This document shows positions 25,853 to 34,340 of a DNA stretch of 64,000 nucleotides, in pieces (the stretch's first letter is position 1; each line of letters starts with the position of its first letter). The stretch lies in assembly GCA_041725935.1 (NCBI GenBank), contig JBGRQD010000001.1:333294-397293 (forward strand), in the 5' to 3' direction. The DNA comes from Marivita sp041725935. Lineage in GTDB: Bacteria; Pseudomonadota; Alphaproteobacteria; Rhodobacterales; Rhodobacteraceae. The notes under the pieces were generated by a model. It was given only the letters and a program-made list of their open reading frames with translations, searched no databases and had not been told where the DNA came from. The translations under genes and the position numbers were made by a program.

Positions 25853-25890
25853 GGCGTGCCGCCGGGCGCAATGGTTCGAGCGGAGCGCCA

Positions 25891-27273
25891 TTACAAGCGC
25901 TCCAGCTTTGCCGCATCAAAGCCCGTTCCCGGGACCAACTCGACACCAGCCTTGGAAATGCGCACTTCGACACCAGCCTCGGTCAGCGCGTTTTTTATCG
26001 CATCGACTGCAGAGAAGTCTTTGGTCTCCATGGCCGTTTCGCGCAGAGACGCGAGGCGATCCGCGTAAGTGGACAGATCGACACTCACACTGTCCCAGCC
26101 GCCAAGGTCATCTGTCAGCAGGCCAATCATGCGTGCCCCGGCCAAAAGCCCGGCTGCATCACCGTCCCCAGCCAGCTTGTGCAAAACTGAAATCGCTCCG
26201 GCGGTATTCAGATCATCAGACAGAGTATCGACGATCTCAGGAGAGACCTGACCCTGAGCAACCCCATCCGTCAACGCCCTCCACTTACGCAAAGTCGCTT
26301 CGGCCTCTTCGCGCTTCTTCTCCGTCCAATCCATCGGCTTGCGGTAATGCGTGCTAAGAAACACGAACCGGATCACCTCGCCCGGCACGCCCTGATCCAG
26401 CAAATCCCGTACGGTAAAGAAATTGCCCAGAGACTTGGACATCTTCTTGCCCTCGACCTGCAACATCTCGTTGTGCAGCCAGTAGCGGGCAAAGCCGTGG
26501 CCTGCGCATTTGCTCTGCGCGATCTCGTTCTCGTGGTGCGGGAACATCAGGTCGTTGCCGCCGCCGTGGATGTCGAACGCCTCACCCAACAACTCATGCG
26601 CCATGGCAGAGCACTCGATGTGCCAGCCGGGTCGGCCCCTTCCCCACGGGCTGTCCCATCCGGGCAGATCATCGGTCGACGGTTTCCAGAGCACGAAATC
26701 CATCGGGTTGCGCTTGTAGGGCGCGACCTCGACCCGCGCTCCGGCGATCATGTCATCGACGGAACGGCCCGACAGTTTGCCGTAGCCTTCGGGCCAGCTG
26801 TCAACCGCGAAGAGCGCATGGCCTTCGGCGGCATAGGCGTGACCCTTGGCGATCAGGTCTTCGATGAACGCGATCATCTGGTCCACATATTGAGTCGCGC
26901 GAGGCTCGTGATCGGGGCGCAATGCTCCAAGCGCGTCCATGTCGGCGTGATACCAGCTGATCGTCTCGTCCGAGCGTTCACGGATCAGGTCTTCAAGCGT
27001 TCCGTCCGCCCCTGCCGCGCGGCGTTTCTGTGCGGTCTCGTTGATGCGGTCATCCACATCGGTGAAGTTGCGCACATAGGTGACGTGATCCGCGCCGTAG
27101 ACATGACGCAGCAGACGGTAGAGCACGTCGAACACGATCACCGGGCGCGCATTTCCGAGATGCGCACGATCATAAACGGTGGGCCCGCACACATACATCC
27201 GCACGTTTTCCGGGTCGAGAGGCACGAAGTCCTCTTTCTGGCGCGTGGCGGTATTGGTCAGTCGAATGGTCAT
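25891..27273 (-). CDS. cysS: Cysteinyl-tRNA synthetase
   Basis: 460 residues from the ATG at 27273. Class I synthetase: Cys of MYVCGPTVYD (zinc ligand), HIGH as HLGN, zinc-site WHIECSAMAHE and HHENEIAQS, and KMSKS as KKMSKSLGNF. The C-terminal DALR-type helical domain follows. The spacer to cimA holds a long inverted repeat. Divergent from the aminotransferase gene. Confidence 0.96.
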   Translation of the reverse strand: MTIRLTNTATRQKEDFVPLDPENVRMYVCGPTVYDRAHLGNARPVIVFDVLYRLLRHVYGADHVTYVRNFTDVDDRINETAQKRRAAGADGTLEDLIRERSDETISWYHADMDALGALRPDHEPRATQYVDQMIAFIEDLIAKGHAYAAEGHALFAVDSWPEGYGKLSGRSVDDMIAGARVEVAPYKRNPMDFVLWKPSTDDLPGWDSPWGRGRPGWHIECSAMAHELLGEAFDIHGGGNDLMFPHHENEIAQSKCAGHGFARYWLHNEMLQVEGKKMSKSLGNFFTVRDLLDQGVPGEVIRFVFLSTHYRKPMDWTEKKREEAEATLRKWRALTDGVAQGQVSPEIVDTLSDDLNTAGAISVLHKLAGDGDAAGLLAGARMIGLLTDDLGGWDSVSVDLSTYADRLASLRETAMETKDFSAVDAIKNALTEAGVEVRISKAGVELVPGTGFDAAKLERL

Positions 27274-27507
27274 GGATGCTCCTCGCGGGCCGGATTGCGG
27301 CGGGAGTAGCAACTTCACTTCGATATGGGAATAGAAGACCGGCCCGCCAGATGGATTAGCGGATGATGCAGCAAAGGGGTGTTGCGATACGGTTCATGAA
27401 AGCCGGGTAGCCGGATTTGGTGCACCCGTCAAGAATGGCGTCGCTTCGATCTGGACTTTGTGCCCAAAGCTCTGGCAGGTGTTGGACCAAACCGGTCGGA
27501 GGTCTTC

Positions 27508-28689
27508 ATGCCCACATTGTCGCAACGCATCACCACGCTCAACGGGGACGGATCGGACGGGTGGGACGTGTTCTACCGCGCCCGCGCCATGATGGAGGCC
27601 GGCGTGGCCGTGACCGAGCTGACCATTGGCGAGCATGACATCGGCACCGATCCGTCGATCCTGCGCGCGATGTATGACAGTGCCAGGGGCGGCCATACCG
27701 GCTATGCGATTGTCCCCGGTATCAGCGACTTGCGCGATGCGGTGGCAGCACGGGTGCAGGCGCAGTCGGGTGTGTCGACGCGCCGCGAGAACGTGTTGAT
27801 CACGCCGGGCGGACAGGCAGGGCTCTTCGCGGCGCATATTGCGGTGTGCAATCCGGGCGATGTGGGCCTGATCGTCGATCCCTATTACGCGACCTATCCC
27901 GGTGTCGTGCGGTCGGCGGGCGCTCAGCCGCGCGTGGTGGCCACGCGCTCTTCGCAGGGCTTCCTGCCGGAGCGGACCGCGCTGGAGGCGGCAAGCGAGG
28001 GTGCGGCATCGCTGCTTATCAATACGCCGAACAACCCCACCGGCGCGGTCTATCCGCGTGCCACCTTGCAGGACATCGCGGACGTGGTGACCGCGCGGGA
28101 CATGTGGCTGATCTCGGACGAGGTCTATGACAGCCAGGTCTGGGAGGGCGCCCATCTGAGCCCGCGCGCCCTGCCCCAGATGGCCGAGCGCACGCTGGTA
28201 ATCGGGTCGATGTCGAAAAGCCACGCCATGACCGGCAGCCGCATCGGCTGGATCGTCGGGCCGGAAGAGGTCATCACCTGTCTTGTCGATCTGGCGACCA
28301 ACACCACCTACGGCGTCCCGGGGTATATTCAGGACGCCGCTCTGTTCGCCTTGCAGGCGGGTGCCGGGCTGGAGGTGCAGGTGGCCGAACCGTTCCGGCG
28401 GCGGCGCGCGATCGCGGAGCGGGTTCTGGCGGCTCAGGACGTGGTGCGGATGATCCCGGCGCAGGGCGCGATGTATGTCATGCTGGACGTGCGCGGCACC
28501 GGGATGAGCGGTGAGGGCTTTGCCAACGCCCTGCTTGACGCGCATCACATCGCGGTCATGCCGGGCGAGAGTTTCGGTGCCTCGGCCGCCGGGCATGTGC
28601 GGGTTGCAATGACGCTGGAGGACAGCCGCTTCGAGGCGGCGCTCCGCACGCTGTGTGGCTTTGCTGCCAGACTGGCACAGGCCGCGTGA
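27508..28689 (+). CDS. PLP-dependent aminotransferase, arginine:pyruvate-type (AruH-like)
   Basis: 393 residues from the ATG at 27508, with GGAGG seven bases before; an ATG 48 bases upstream lacks this. Fold type I class I/II aminotransferase: GYAIVPGISDLRDAV, NTPNNPTGAVY, SDEVYDSQVW and the Schiff-base lysine in GSMSKSHAMTGSRIGW. Length and the pyrimidine-free N-terminus resemble arginine-pyruvate transaminase AruH, but the amino donor cannot be proved from sequence. The stop overlaps the next ATG by one base. Confidence 0.87.
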   Translation: MPTLSQRITTLNGDGSDGWDVFYRARAMMEAGVAVTELTIGEHDIGTDPSILRAMYDSARGGHTGYAIVPGISDLRDAVAARVQAQSGVSTRRENVLITPGGQAGLFAAHIAVCNPGDVGLIVDPYYATYPGVVRSAGAQPRVVATRSSQGFLPERTALEAASEGAASLLINTPNNPTGAVYPRATLQDIADVVTARDMWLISDEVYDSQVWEGAHLSPRALPQMAERTLVIGSMSKSHAMTGSRIGWIVGPEEVITCLVDLATNTTYGVPGYIQDAALFALQAGAGLEVQVAEPFRRRRAIAERVLAAQDVVRMIPAQGAMYVMLDVRGTGMSGEGFANALLDAHHIAVMPGESFGASAAGHVRVAMTLEDSRFEAALRTLCGFAARLAQAA

Positions 28690-29027
28690 TGTCCGAGCCG
28701 GTCTCGTCGATCCGCAACCTCGGCCCCACGATGGAAGAGGCCTGCGCCAGGGCGGGGATCGGATCGGCGGAGGCGCTGCGCGAAATGGGCGCGGACGAGG
28801 CCTACCGGCGTCTGTTGCTCTCGGGCATGCGGCCGCATTTCATTGGCTACTACGTGCTGGTGATGGGATTGCAGGGACGGCCGTGGAACGATTGCAAGGG
28901 TGCGGAAAAGACCGCGTTGCGGGTCCGGTTCGATGCACTCAAGGCCGAATTGGCAGGTCGCAGCGAGGCTGTGCCCATGGGGATCGAGCGGTTTCTGGAC
29001 CAGATCGGCGTGGTTGCAAAAAAGTAA
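28689..29027 (+). CDS. TfoX C-terminal-domain protein
   Basis: 112 residues. Helix-hairpin-helix-like TfoX-C domain: IRNLGPTMEEACARAGI, EALREMGADEAYRRLL, then a variable tail. The N-terminal TfoX domain of full-length Sxy/TfoX competence regulators is absent. Such stand-alone domains are common in alphaproteobacteria and their role is unclear. It is translationally linked to the aminotransferase (TGATG). A 7-bp GC hairpin begins right at its stop. Confidence 0.85.
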   Translation: MSEPVSSIRNLGPTMEEACARAGIGSAEALREMGADEAYRRLLLSGMRPHFIGYYVLVMGLQGRPWNDCKGAEKTALRVRFDALKAELAGRSEAVPMGIERFLDQIGVVAKK

Positions 29028-29045
29028 GCCGGGCAGAAGCCCGGC
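29028..29045. repeat. GC hairpin, copy 1 of a dispersed element
   Basis: GCCGGGC-AGAA-GCCCGGC followed by CTACG, starting at the base after the TfoX-C stop codon. The same 23-base core, with one loop change, follows the ABC-F gene at 31560. Downstream CATTTTT could let it act as a terminator for the plus-strand operon. Confidence 0.75.
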
Positions 29046-29076
29046 CTACGCATTTTTATGATGTCGAAAAGGTGGC

Positions 29077-29499
29077 TCAGCCGACCAGTTCGAGACCCGA
29101 GAAGAAGAACGCGATTTCTTCTGCCGCTGTTTCCGGCGCATCGGAGCCGTGGACCGAGTTTTCACCAACGGATTCGGCAAACTCGGCGCGGATGGTGCCG
29201 GGGGCCGCGTCTGCGGGGTTGGTGGCGCCCATGACTTCGCGGTTCTTGGCGATGGCGTTCTCGCCTTCGAGAACCTGCACGACAACAGGCTCGGATGCCA
29301 TAAATTCGCACAGCTCGTCGTAGAACGGGCGCTCGGAATGCACGGCGTAGAACTTGCCGGCCTGTGCCTTTGTCAGGTGGATGCGCTTTTGCGCCACGAT
29401 GCGCAGACCCGCGTCTTCGAACTTGGCGTTGATCTTGCCGGTCAGGTTGCGGCGGGTTGCGTCGGGTTTGATGATCGAGAAGGTGCGTTCGAGGGCCAT
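29077..29499 (-). CDS. ndk: Nucleoside diphosphate kinase
   Basis: 140 residues from the ATG at 29499, exact family size. It equalises NTP pools by a ping-pong mechanism through phospho-His117 in the NSVHGSDAPE signature. Other conserved blocks: ERTFSIIKPDA at the start and GATNPADAAPGTIR. Convergent with the aminotransferase/TfoX-C pair. Confidence 0.97.
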   Translation of the reverse strand: MALERTFSIIKPDATRRNLTGKINAKFEDAGLRIVAQKRIHLTKAQAGKFYAVHSERPFYDELCEFMASEPVVVQVLEGENAIAKNREVMGATNPADAAPGTIRAEFAESVGENSVHGSDAPETAAEEIAFFFSGLELVG

Positions 29500-29585
29500 T
29501 TTGGTCGCTCCGTAAGTTGCGTGTGTGATTGGAGCGCCGGTTAGCATGGAGGTCTGGCGTTGGAAAGCCCTTCGACAGGCTTTGG

Positions 29586-29653
29586 ATCCTTGCTGTGCAA
29601 GGATTTGAGGGCTCTGCCCTCAAACTCCCGAGATATTTTTGAACCAGAGAAGA
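29586..29653 (+). repeat. Hairpin plus ATATTT/AGAGAAG intergenic element, copy A
   Basis: Two hairpins (ATCCTTGC/GCAAGGAT at 29586-29604 and TTGAGGGC/GCCCTCAA at 29605-29623) are followed by CTCCCGAGATATTTTTG and a purine tract ending in GAGAAGA. The order hairpin, C-rich/GA, ATATTT, G, purine tract recurs at 41.6 kb and, in part, at 37.7 and 9.7 kb. It lies between ndk and the ABC-F gene. Confidence 0.65.
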
Positions 29654-29697
29654 CAAGGACGCTGGTCTGTTCATTCGGGCGTTGATATGGGCGTGCC

Positions 29698-31551
29698 ATG
29701 TTGAAGATCGAAGATATCACCTACGCAGTTGACGGGCGTCCCTTGTTCGAGGGCGCAAGCGCGGTCATTCCCGATGGGCACAAGGTGGGCCTTGTCGGCC
29801 CCAATGGCGCCGGCAAGACAACCCTGTTCCGGTTGATCCGGGGCGAGCTGGCGCTGGAAGGTGGTGCGATTTCGGTGCCACGTGGCGCGCGGGTTGGCGG
29901 GGTGAGCCAGGAAGTGCCGGGATCGTCGGTGTCGCTGATCGACACGGTGCTGGCCGCAGATACCGAACGCGCAGCGCTGATGGCCGAAGCCGAGAGCGCC
30001 ACGGACGGCGCGCGCATCGCCGAGGTGCAGACGCGTCTTGCGGATATCGATGCCTGGTCTGCCGAAGCGCGAGCGGCAGCGATCCTCAAGGGATTGGGCT
30101 TTGACGATGCCGACCAGCGCATGCCGTGCAGCGCCTTCTCCGGCGGCTGGCGGATGCGCGTGGCACTGGCCGGGGTGCTGTTTGCGCAGCCTGACCTGTT
30201 GCTGCTGGACGAGCCGACCAACTACCTCGACCTTGAAGGGGCGCTGTGGCTGGAAAGCTATCTGGCGAAATACCCCTTCACCGTTATCGTGATCAGCCAC
30301 GACCGGGGCCTTCTGAACCGGGCTGTGGGGGCGATCCTGCATTTGGAAGACCGACAGCTGACCTTCTATCAAGGCCCCTATGACCAGTTCGCGCGGCAAC
30401 GCGCCGAGCGGCGGGCGCAGGCGACGGCGATTGCCAAAAAACAACAGGCGCGGGTTGCTCATCTGCAATCCTTCGTCGATCGGTTCCGCGCCAAGGCCAG
30501 CAAGGCCAAGCAGGCGCAATCGCGGCTCAAGATGATCGAGCGGATGGACATGGTCAGCGCGCCCGAAGAGATCGCCAAGCGGGTGTTCAGTTTCCCGCAA
30601 CCCGACGAGCTGTCGCCGCCGATCATCCGCGTCGAGAATGGCGTGACCGGCTATGGCGACACCGAAGTGCTGCGCAAGCTGGACCTTCGCATCGACCAGG
30701 ACGACCGGATCGCGCTGCTGGGCAAGAACGGCCAGGGCAAATCCACTCTGGCCAAGCTGCTCTCGGACCGGCTGCCGCTGATGGCGGGGCGGATCACGCG
30801 GTCCTCCAAGCTGCGCATCGGGTTCTTTGCACAGCACCAGGTGGACGAGCTGCATGTGGACGAGACGCCACTTGACCATTTGCGGCGCGCACGTCCCCAC
30901 GAGATGCCGACGCGGCACCGGGCGCGGCTGGCGGGCTTTGGACTGATGGCGGCGCAGGCGGACACACTTGTCGGCAAGCTGTCGGGCGGCCAGAAGGCGC
31001 GCCTGTCGCTGCTGCTGGCGACGCTGGATGCGCCGCATCTGCTCATCCTCGACGAACCGACCAACCACCTGGATATCGAGAGCCGCGAGGCGCTGGTCGA
31101 GGCGCTGACGGCCTATTCCGGTGCGGTGATCCTTGTGAGCCACGACATGCATCTCCTGTCGATGGTGGCGGACCGGCTGTGGCTGGTGAAGGATGGCAAC
31201 GTCACGCCCTACGAGGATGATCTGGACGATTACCGCGCCATGCTGCTGGCGTCGGACAAACCGGCAAAGGCCGAAAAGCCCAAGCCCGCGCGCCCTGCCC
31301 GGCCCGACCGCGACACGATGCTGGCCCTCAAGGCCGAGGTGCGAAAATGCGAGGCACGGGTCGAGAAGATCGAACAGATGCGCGAGACATTGGCGAAAAA
31401 GCTGGCGGATCCGGCGCTCTATGAACCGGGCCGCAAGGGCGAGCTGGAGACGTGGAACAAGAAATACGGCGAAGTGATGGAAGGCCTGCACCGCGCTGAA
31501 GCGCTGTGGGAAGCGGCGTTGCAGAAGCTGGAAGTCGCAGAGACCGCGTGA
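29698..31551 (+). CDS. ABC-F family ATPase
   Basis: 617 residues with two ABC domains on one chain and no membrane segments, the ABC-F layout of ribosome-associated translation factors. Domain 1: GPNGAGKTT, SGGW, LLLLDEPTNYLD. An interdomain linker of charged helix (RQRAERRAQATAIAKKQQ) follows. Domain 2: GKNGQGKST, LSGGQKAR, LLILDEPTNHLD. The C-terminal 100 residues form a Lys/Glu-rich coiled coil (ALKAEVRKCEARVEKIE). Closest in layout to Uup/YheS; which E-site factor it matches is not decidable by eye. Confidence 0.92.
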   Translation: MLKIEDITYAVDGRPLFEGASAVIPDGHKVGLVGPNGAGKTTLFRLIRGELALEGGAISVPRGARVGGVSQEVPGSSVSLIDTVLAADTERAALMAEAESATDGARIAEVQTRLADIDAWSAEARAAAILKGLGFDDADQRMPCSAFSGGWRMRVALAGVLFAQPDLLLLDEPTNYLDLEGALWLESYLAKYPFTVIVISHDRGLLNRAVGAILHLEDRQLTFYQGPYDQFARQRAERRAQATAIAKKQQARVAHLQSFVDRFRAKASKAKQAQSRLKMIERMDMVSAPEEIAKRVFSFPQPDELSPPIIRVENGVTGYGDTEVLRKLDLRIDQDDRIALLGKNGQGKSTLAKLLSDRLPLMAGRITRSSKLRIGFFAQHQVDELHVDETPLDHLRRARPHEMPTRHRARLAGFGLMAAQADTLVGKLSGGQKARLSLLLATLDAPHLLILDEPTNHLDIESREALVEALTAYSGAVILVSHDMHLLSMVADRLWLVKDGNVTPYEDDLDDYRAMLLASDKPAKAEKPKPARPARPDRDTMLALKAEVRKCEARVEKIEQMRETLAKKLADPALYEPGRKGELETWNKKYGEVMEGLHRAEALWEAALQKLEVAETA

Positions 31552-31559
31552 CGGGGGCT

Positions 31560-31577
31560 GCCGGGCAGATGCCCGGC
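31560..31577. repeat. GC hairpin, copy 2 of a dispersed element
   Basis: GCCGGGC-AGAT-GCCCGGC followed by CTACG, 8 bases after the ABC-F stop; same core as 29028. An outer GGGGGC (31553) / GCCCCC (31587) pair makes it a larger compound stem-loop. Confidence 0.75.
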
Positions 31578-31619
31578 CTACGGGTTGCCCCCTGCATGTG
31601 GTCGGTGTAGCGGTCAGGT

Positions 31620-32246
31620 ATGGATCACGCATTCCTCATCTCGGCCTTCGTCACTCTGTTTGTGGTCATCGACCCGATCGGGCTGACGCCGGTGTTCATC
31701 GCCTTGACGCTGGGCATGACTCCGCAGCAACGGCGCGCCATCGCCATTCGTGCCACGGTGATCGCGGCGGGGTTGCTGTTTCTATTTGCCTTTCTGGGTG
31801 AGCAGGTTCTGGGCTTCATCGGCATCTCCATGCCCGCCTTTCGCATCGCCGGTGGTATTCTGCTGTTCCTGACGGCGCTCGACATGCTGTTCGAACGGCG
31901 CACCAAGCGGCGCGAGGACAAGGCGGATGTCGAAGACGACCTGCCGGACCCCTCGGTCTTTCCCATCGCCATCCCGTTGATTGCCGGGCCGGGGGCCATC
32001 GCGTCGATCATCCTGCTCGTCGGTCAGGCCGAGGGGCCCGTGGGCATGGCCTCTGTACTGGGTGTGATGGTGGGTGTTCTGGCGATCGTCTTCCTGCTGT
32101 TCCTGAGCGCATCGCTCATCGAGCGCGCGCTGGGCAAGACCGGGATCGTGGTCGTCACGCGGCTGTTGGGCATGTTGCTGGCGGCGCTGTCGGTGCAGTT
32201 CGTGCTGGACGGGATTCGCGGCTTCGGCCTTGTGCTTGGTGGCTGA
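31620..32246 (+). CDS. MarC family inner membrane protein (UPF0056)
   Basis: 208 residues with six hydrophobic segments, the standard MarC size. Family marks: FVVIDPIGLTPVFIALT near the N-terminus, a loop of charged residues (FERRTKRREDKAD) and FPIAIPLIAGPGAI in the second half. The function of MarC proteins is unknown; the early antibiotic-resistance link was withdrawn. It starts 68 bases after the ABC-F gene. Confidence 0.92.
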   Translation: MDHAFLISAFVTLFVVIDPIGLTPVFIALTLGMTPQQRRAIAIRATVIAAGLLFLFAFLGEQVLGFIGISMPAFRIAGGILLFLTALDMLFERRTKRREDKADVEDDLPDPSVFPIAIPLIAGPGAIASIILLVGQAEGPVGMASVLGVMVGVLAIVFLLFLSASLIERALGKTGIVVVTRLLGMLLAALSVQFVLDGIRGFGLVLGG

Positions 32247-32324
32247 CCCCTGCCCGGCGCATGACCCTACAAAACGCACCTGCGCCGACCTACATGTCTT
32301 ACATGCCGAATTCGAGGAGTGACG

Positions 32325-32906
32325 ATGTCGGGGATGGAGTATGGAAACCTGGCCTACCTGGTTCTGCTGGCGGCGGTGCTCGTGTTCTGGTTCTTCATCC
32401 AGAACCGGCAGAGCCTGAACAAGACGCTGCAACACGGTGCCGTGTGGGGATTGATCTTTCTGGGAGTGATCGCCGCCGTCGGCCTCTGGGGTGACATCCG
32501 CCAGACTGTCCAGCCACAGCAGCTGGTCATGACCGACGCCGGACGCATCGAGGTGCCGCGCGGGCCTGATGGGCATTATTACCTGACGCTGACCATCAAT
32601 GACGCGCCGGTGCGGTTTGTCGTCGATACGGGGGCCACCAGCATGGTGCTGACGCAGGCAGACGCCGCGCGCGTCGGTCTCGCGGAAGAGGACGTGATCT
32701 TCTATACCGAAGCGATGACGGCAAACGGCGTTGTGCGCACGGCTCCTGTCCGATTGGATGATGTGGCGCTTGGGCCCTTTCACGACCGTAATGTCCGCGC
32801 CTTCGTGAACGAGGGCGAGATGACGAAATCGCTCTTGGGGATGGAGTATCTCAACCGGTTTGCGCGGCTCGAAATCATCAATGGTCGCCTGATCCTCGAA
32901 CGCTGA
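32325..32906 (+). CDS. Membrane-anchored retropepsin-like aspartic protease (TIGR02281 type)
   Basis: 193 residues from ATG 32325, with GAGGAG just before; a GTG two codons upstream is possible. Two N-terminal membrane segments (residues ~8-25 and ~40-58) are followed by a clan AA single-domain aspartic protease fold with the active-site VVDTGATSMVL (Asp about residue 102) and LLGMEYLNRFARLEI. As with retropepsins it would act as a dimer, probably on the periplasmic side. Confidence 0.88.
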   Translation: MSGMEYGNLAYLVLLAAVLVFWFFIQNRQSLNKTLQHGAVWGLIFLGVIAAVGLWGDIRQTVQPQQLVMTDAGRIEVPRGPDGHYYLTLTINDAPVRFVVDTGATSMVLTQADAARVGLAEEDVIFYTEAMTANGVVRTAPVRLDDVALGPFHDRNVRAFVNEGEMTKSLLGMEYLNRFARLEIINGRLILER

Positions 32907-32977
32907 ACCCACCAGTTCTGGGGGGTTGGCGGAGGCGAAACCTTGGGTTACGGTCTCCGAATATCAACGAAGAGCAC

Positions 32978-33793
32978 ATGATGCGCCACTCGCTGCCCAT
33001 TGCGCCGCAATTTTATGTTACTGCGCCCCAGCCCTGTCCGTACCTGCCCGGTCGGATGGAGCGCAAGCTGTTCACGGCTCTGCAAGGCGACTCTGCGGAC
33101 AAGCTGAACAACAGCCTGTCCAAACAGGGCTTTCGCCGGTCGCAGAACGTGCTCTACCGCCCGTCCTGTTCGGATTGTTCGGCCTGCCTGTCGGCGCGCA
33201 TCTCGATCAAGGATTTCCGCCCCTCGCGCAGTCAGAAGCGCACGATCAAGCGTAATGCGCATTTGCGGCGACACGCCACCAGCGCCTGGGCGACCGAGGA
33301 CCAGTACGAGCTGTTCCGCACCTACCTTGACGCACGGCACGCCGACGGCGGCATGGCGGATATGGACGTGTTCGATTTTGCGGCAATGGTCGAGGAAACG
33401 CCGATCCGGTCGCGGGTCATCGAATATACCGATCAAGAGACCCGCAAACTCAAGGCGGTGTGCCTGACGGATGTGCTCGATGACGGGTTGAGCATGGTTT
33501 ATTCATTTTACGCGCCGGATGTGCCTGCGCAAAGCCTTGGCACGTTTATGATCCTCGACCATGTCGAGATCGCCCGCGAAGCGGGACTGCCCTATGTCTA
33601 CCTTGGCTATTGGGTACCGGGCAGCGCCAAGATGGGGTACAAATCGGCCTTTTCGGGCCTTGAGCTCTACCGTCACGGCGCCTGGGAGAAATTCCGCACG
33701 CCCGACAGCTATTCAGCGGACACTCACCCGATGTCGACCGACCCGATTGCCGAACAGGTCGCCAATATCTCGCTTCCCGATCTGCGCAGCTGA
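32978..33793 (+). CDS. bpt: Aspartate/glutamate leucyltransferase (bacterial N-end rule)
   Basis: 271 residues. Bpt transfers Leu from Leu-tRNA to N-terminal Asp or Glu, marking proteins for ClpS/ClpAP. Seen: CPYLPGRMERKLFT, the cysteine cluster CSDCSACLSARI and the GNAT-like C-terminal half (GTFMILDHVEIAREAGLPYVYLGYWV in parts, SAKMGYKSAFSGLEL). The ATG ATG doublet at 32978 leaves two near-equivalent starts. Confidence 0.94.
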   Translation: MMRHSLPIAPQFYVTAPQPCPYLPGRMERKLFTALQGDSADKLNNSLSKQGFRRSQNVLYRPSCSDCSACLSARISIKDFRPSRSQKRTIKRNAHLRRHATSAWATEDQYELFRTYLDARHADGGMADMDVFDFAAMVEETPIRSRVIEYTDQETRKLKAVCLTDVLDDGLSMVYSFYAPDVPAQSLGTFMILDHVEIAREAGLPYVYLGYWVPGSAKMGYKSAFSGLELYRHGAWEKFRTPDSYSADTHPMSTDPIAEQVANISLPDLRS

Positions 33794-33880
33794 CACTGGT
33801 CCACGCCCTGCCCTTTGCACGATGGAACAGATTACGCCTCGGCACGTTCCCCTGTCGCAAAGACAAAGGAGCACCCCGAC

Positions 33881-34267
33881 ATGTCGGAACAAGAAAAATT
33901 GGTCATGCCCATCGCAAAGATGGCGCGCAGTAACGACAAATTCCGTGACGTGGTCTGGACCGGCGACAAGACGCAGCTCGTGCTGATGGCCATTCCCGAA
34001 GGCGGCGAGATTGGCGGCGAGGTCCACGAGGGCCATGAGCAGCTTTTGTATTTCGTCGATGGCATGGGCCATGGCCGGATCGGTGACGCGGAGATGCAAA
34101 TCTCGGCAGGCGACGTGGCGATTGTGCCTGCGGGCAAGTATCACAATTTCAAGAACACCGGCACCGGGATGATGCGTCTCTACACGACCTATTCGCCCCC
34201 CGAACATGCACCGGGAACGGAACATGACGACAAGGCAGAAGCCGAAGCCGATCCCAACGAAGATTGA
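33881..34267 (+). CDS. Cupin-domain protein
   Basis: 128 residues from the ATG at 33881. One beta-barrel cupin: EVHEGHEQLLYFVDGMG contains the first metal-binding motif (H-x-H-like E...H.EQ), and DVAIVPAGKYHNFKNTG the second, so a metal is likely bound. The tail is acidic and low in complexity (DDKAEAEADPNED). Enzyme activity is not inferable. It lies 87 bases after bpt and is followed by a strong terminator. Confidence 0.88.
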   Translation: MSEQEKLVMPIAKMARSNDKFRDVVWTGDKTQLVLMAIPEGGEIGGEVHEGHEQLLYFVDGMGHGRIGDAEMQISAGDVAIVPAGKYHNFKNTGTGMMRLYTTYSPPEHAPGTEHDDKAEAEADPNED

Positions 34268-34289
34268 CGCCATCGACCGACCAACGAAA

Positions 34290-34318
34290 AAGGCCGCCCC
34301 GAAAACCGGGCGGCCTTT
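34290..34318. terminator. Bidirectional intrinsic terminator
   Basis: GGCCGCCC (34292-34299) pairs with GGGCGGCC (34308-34315) with flanking AA/TT pairs and a short T-run on the plus side and AAAAA on the other, so it can end both the cupin transcript and the convergent TRAP operon. Confidence 0.9.
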
Positions 34319-34340
34319 GTGTGTGTGGATGTGGGTAAGG

